The position numbers were made by a program, and so were the translations under genes. DNA of 34,630 bases from Motilibacter peucedani (GTDB taxonomy: Bacteria; Actinomycetota; Actinomycetes; Motilibacterales; Motilibacteraceae), in the NCBI RefSeq assembly GCF_003634695.1, contig NZ_RBWV01000012.1, forward strand, positions 432,819-467,448, written 5' to 3'. Shown piece by piece: positions 33,562 to 34,630 of this stretch (position 1 is its first letter; every line of letters starts with the position of its first letter). The notes under the pieces are model-generated. The model worked only from the letters and a program-made list of their open reading frames with translations, did not search any database and was not told the origin of the DNA.

Positions 33562-34125
33562 TCAGCGCGGTACGCGGCGCAGCGCGTCTTGCAACCCGTG
33601 GACATCAGCGACGTCGTAGAACCCGAGCGGGCCGTTGCCGCGGTCGAAGAGCTCCATGCCGGTGTTGGCGTAGTTCGGGCCGGTCATCCACCCGCGCGCG
33701 GAGCGGCCGAAGGTGACCGTCAGGTGGAGTCCGTCGCGAGACAGGCGCTGGTCGACAGGAGTGCGCTGAAGCGGCGCCTCCGACAACGACCCGGTGCCCA
33801 ACGCGACGAGCGCGCGACGATCGGTGAGCCCGTAGACGGTCTCCCGCTTCCGCTTCGCCTTATAGAAGAAGCGGCCGAAGATCATGTACAGGCCGAGCGC
33901 GACGAAGGGCACGCCGAACAGCGCGAAGGGCACCGGAGCGCCGTTCACGAGGGCCGCTGTCATCCAGAAGATGGCGAAGCCGCCCCACAGCAGACTGAAG
34001 GGCACGAGAAAGATGTCGCTCGCGGTGAAGTGCTTGTGGGGGTCCGGGCGGCCCGACCATAGCAACGACTCATCGGTCAACAGGTAGGGCGCTAGTCGAC
34101 GCCGCGCTTCCTCCACGACCCTCAT
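33562..34125 (-). CDS. PH-like membrane protein, unknown function
   Basis: A 187-residue protein from the ATG at 34125. The opening LLTDESLLWSGRPDP resembles bacterial PH-domain proteins (E-x-x-LW-x-GRP). Two spans follow (IFLVPFSLLWGGFAIFWMTAAL and FALFGVPFVALGLYMIFG), then a beta-rich part (VYGLTDRRALVALG). The frame is open upstream to 34257, but that part is Arg-rich and non-conserved-looking. No ribosome binding site is evident. It converges with the other PH-like gene; the two share topology more than sequence. Nothing is visible in 34126-34305 except one repeated 14-mer. Confidence 0.75.
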   Translation of the reverse strand: MRVVEEARRRLAPYLLTDESLLWSGRPDPHKHFTASDIFLVPFSLLWGGFAIFWMTAALVNGAPVPFALFGVPFVALGLYMIFGRFFYKAKRKRETVYGLTDRRALVALGTGSLSEAPLQRTPVDQRLSRDGLHLTVTFGRSARGWMTGPNYANTGMELFDRGNGPLGFYDVADVHGLQDALRRVPR

Positions 34126-34305
34126 ACTGCCGCAGAGCAGACGAGAAGCTCCGCGTCCCGCGAGACGCCCGTCTCCGCGCCGTCGCATCGCGGCCGTAAG
34201 ACGTGCCGGCCATCGCCCAAACACACGGACATGCCGCTGTGGCGTCGCGGGGTTCACTCGCTAGAGCGCGTCGAGTGAGGAGATCGCCTTGTTCCAAGCT
34301 CACTG

Positions 34306-34506
34306 TCAGCGCTTCGTCGCATCAACGAGCGACTTCACCCAAGCGGCAACAGCGGCACCCAGTAGCCCGAGTAGGGCGAACCACAGAGCGTCACCCAACG
34401 CCTCCCGCCATGTGCCGGCAAGGAGTAACCGAGCCAGAGGTACCCCGATAAGGAAGCTCCCAACGCCGACAAGAAACTCAGCAGCCACCCAACGGATCAC
34501 GCGCAC
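34306..34506 (-). CDS. Small two-span membrane protein, unknown function
   Basis: A 66-residue protein from a GTG at 34506 (34500 possible). It has two hydrophobic segments, FLVGVGSFLIGVPLARLLL and ALWFALLGLLGAAVAAWV, and a basic end. I recognise no family. The frame continues upstream through the 34-bp tandem repeat, but that part would be Arg/Ala junk and is excluded. The repeats therefore lie just upstream of its start, where a promoter would be. Confidence 0.55.
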   Translation of the reverse strand: MRVIRWVAAEFLVGVGSFLIGVPLARLLLAGTWREALGDALWFALLGLLGAAVAAWVKSLVDATKR

Positions 34507-34537
34507 GACCCCGTCTTGCCCCCGGGTCGCACGCTCA

Positions 34538-34630
34538 TGCCGCTCTGCGCGCGGGTAGCATCGCGCGCTCTTGCCGCTCTGCGCGCGGGTAGCATCGCGC
34601 GCTCTTGCCGCTCTGCGCGCGGGTAGCATC
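34538..34630. repeat. 34-bp perfect tandem repeat, running off the window
   Basis: Identical 34-base units start at 34538, 34572 and 34606; the third is cut at 25 bases by the window end. Each unit holds TGCCGCTCT, then GCGCGC, then GGGTAGCATC, then GCGCGC. The paired GCGCGC arms could form a hairpin with a 10-base loop containing TAGCAT. A degenerate shorter copy precedes the first. No coding role is apparent. Confidence 0.9.

Noticed and set aside
34507-34629. N-terminal extension of the 66-residue membrane protein through the tandem repeat
   Set aside because: The extension is only repeat-encoded Arg/Ala-rich sequence, and a plausible GTG precedes the hydrophobic part.
34538-34630. CRISPR array at the window end
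   Set aside because: The repeats are directly abutting 34-bp units with no unique spacers, and no cas genes are in view.
25465-34630. tRNA gene or att site marking an integrated island
   Set aside because: I found no tRNA-like sequence, integrase gene or flanking direct repeat in the window.

Overview
This window reads as chromosomal DNA from a high-GC actinobacterium. The evidence is very GC-rich coding sequence, many GTG starts, 4-base start/stop overlaps (ATGA/GTGA), and a classic division and cell-wall (dcw) cluster in the order mraZ-rsmH-ftsL-ftsI-murE-murF-mraY-murD ... ftsW-murG-murC-ftsQ. MurE carries the DNPR signature of diaminopimelate-adding enzymes. I do not name a genus.

Layout. 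(1) 1-2172, minus strand: a DUF58 protein (cut by the window edge) and its MoxR AAA+ ATPase. (2) 2173-2468: a divergent control region with a 9-bp inverted repeat and an array of G-rich boxes spaced exactly 10 bp apart upstream of mraZ, best read as MraZ operator sites. (3) 2469-12125, plus strand: mraZ to murD. From rsmH onward the genes overlap or nearly touch. They make and modify the division machinery and build lipid-linked peptidoglycan precursors. (4) 12126-16389: a block of six genes not usually in a dcw cluster (VOC protein; then on the minus strand SPFH, NfeD, HAD phosphatase, Pro/Thr-rich lipoprotein, His-rich methyltransferase) splits murD from ftsW. (5) 16390-20855: ftsW, murG, murC, ftsQ. 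(6) 20852-24982: where ftsZ would be expected, an FtsX-type ABC permease overlaps the ftsQ stop codon and is followed by two dissimilar ATPases. Their motif losses would fall in the same composite ATP site of a heterodimer, and the first has an AbrB-like tail. (7) 24952-25464, minus strand: a DinB-type enzyme, converging on the transporter. (8) 25465-34630: an accessory region with looser gene packing, somewhat lower GC and small orphan genes. It holds a membrane protein, a DUF1871-like protein, a mini-protein resembling the C-terminal domain of ribosomal L7/L12, an IS110-family element with a long leader and a hairpin in its 3' coding tail, an ECF sigma factor with an overlapping membrane partner, DUF6869-like and DUF4259-like proteins, a HhH-GPD-like protein with a probable leaderless promoter, two convergent PH-like membrane proteins, a small membrane protein, and a 34-bp tandem repeat that runs off the end.

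How it works together: regions 3 and 5 form one pathway, from UDP-MurNAc ligases (MurC, D, E, F) through MraY and MurG to the FtsW/FtsI synthase with FtsL/FtsQ. Transcription is probably set by MraZ at its own operator. The most unusual points are the ABC transporter coupled to ftsQ, the asymmetric ATPase pair, the MraZ box array, and the IS110 structures.
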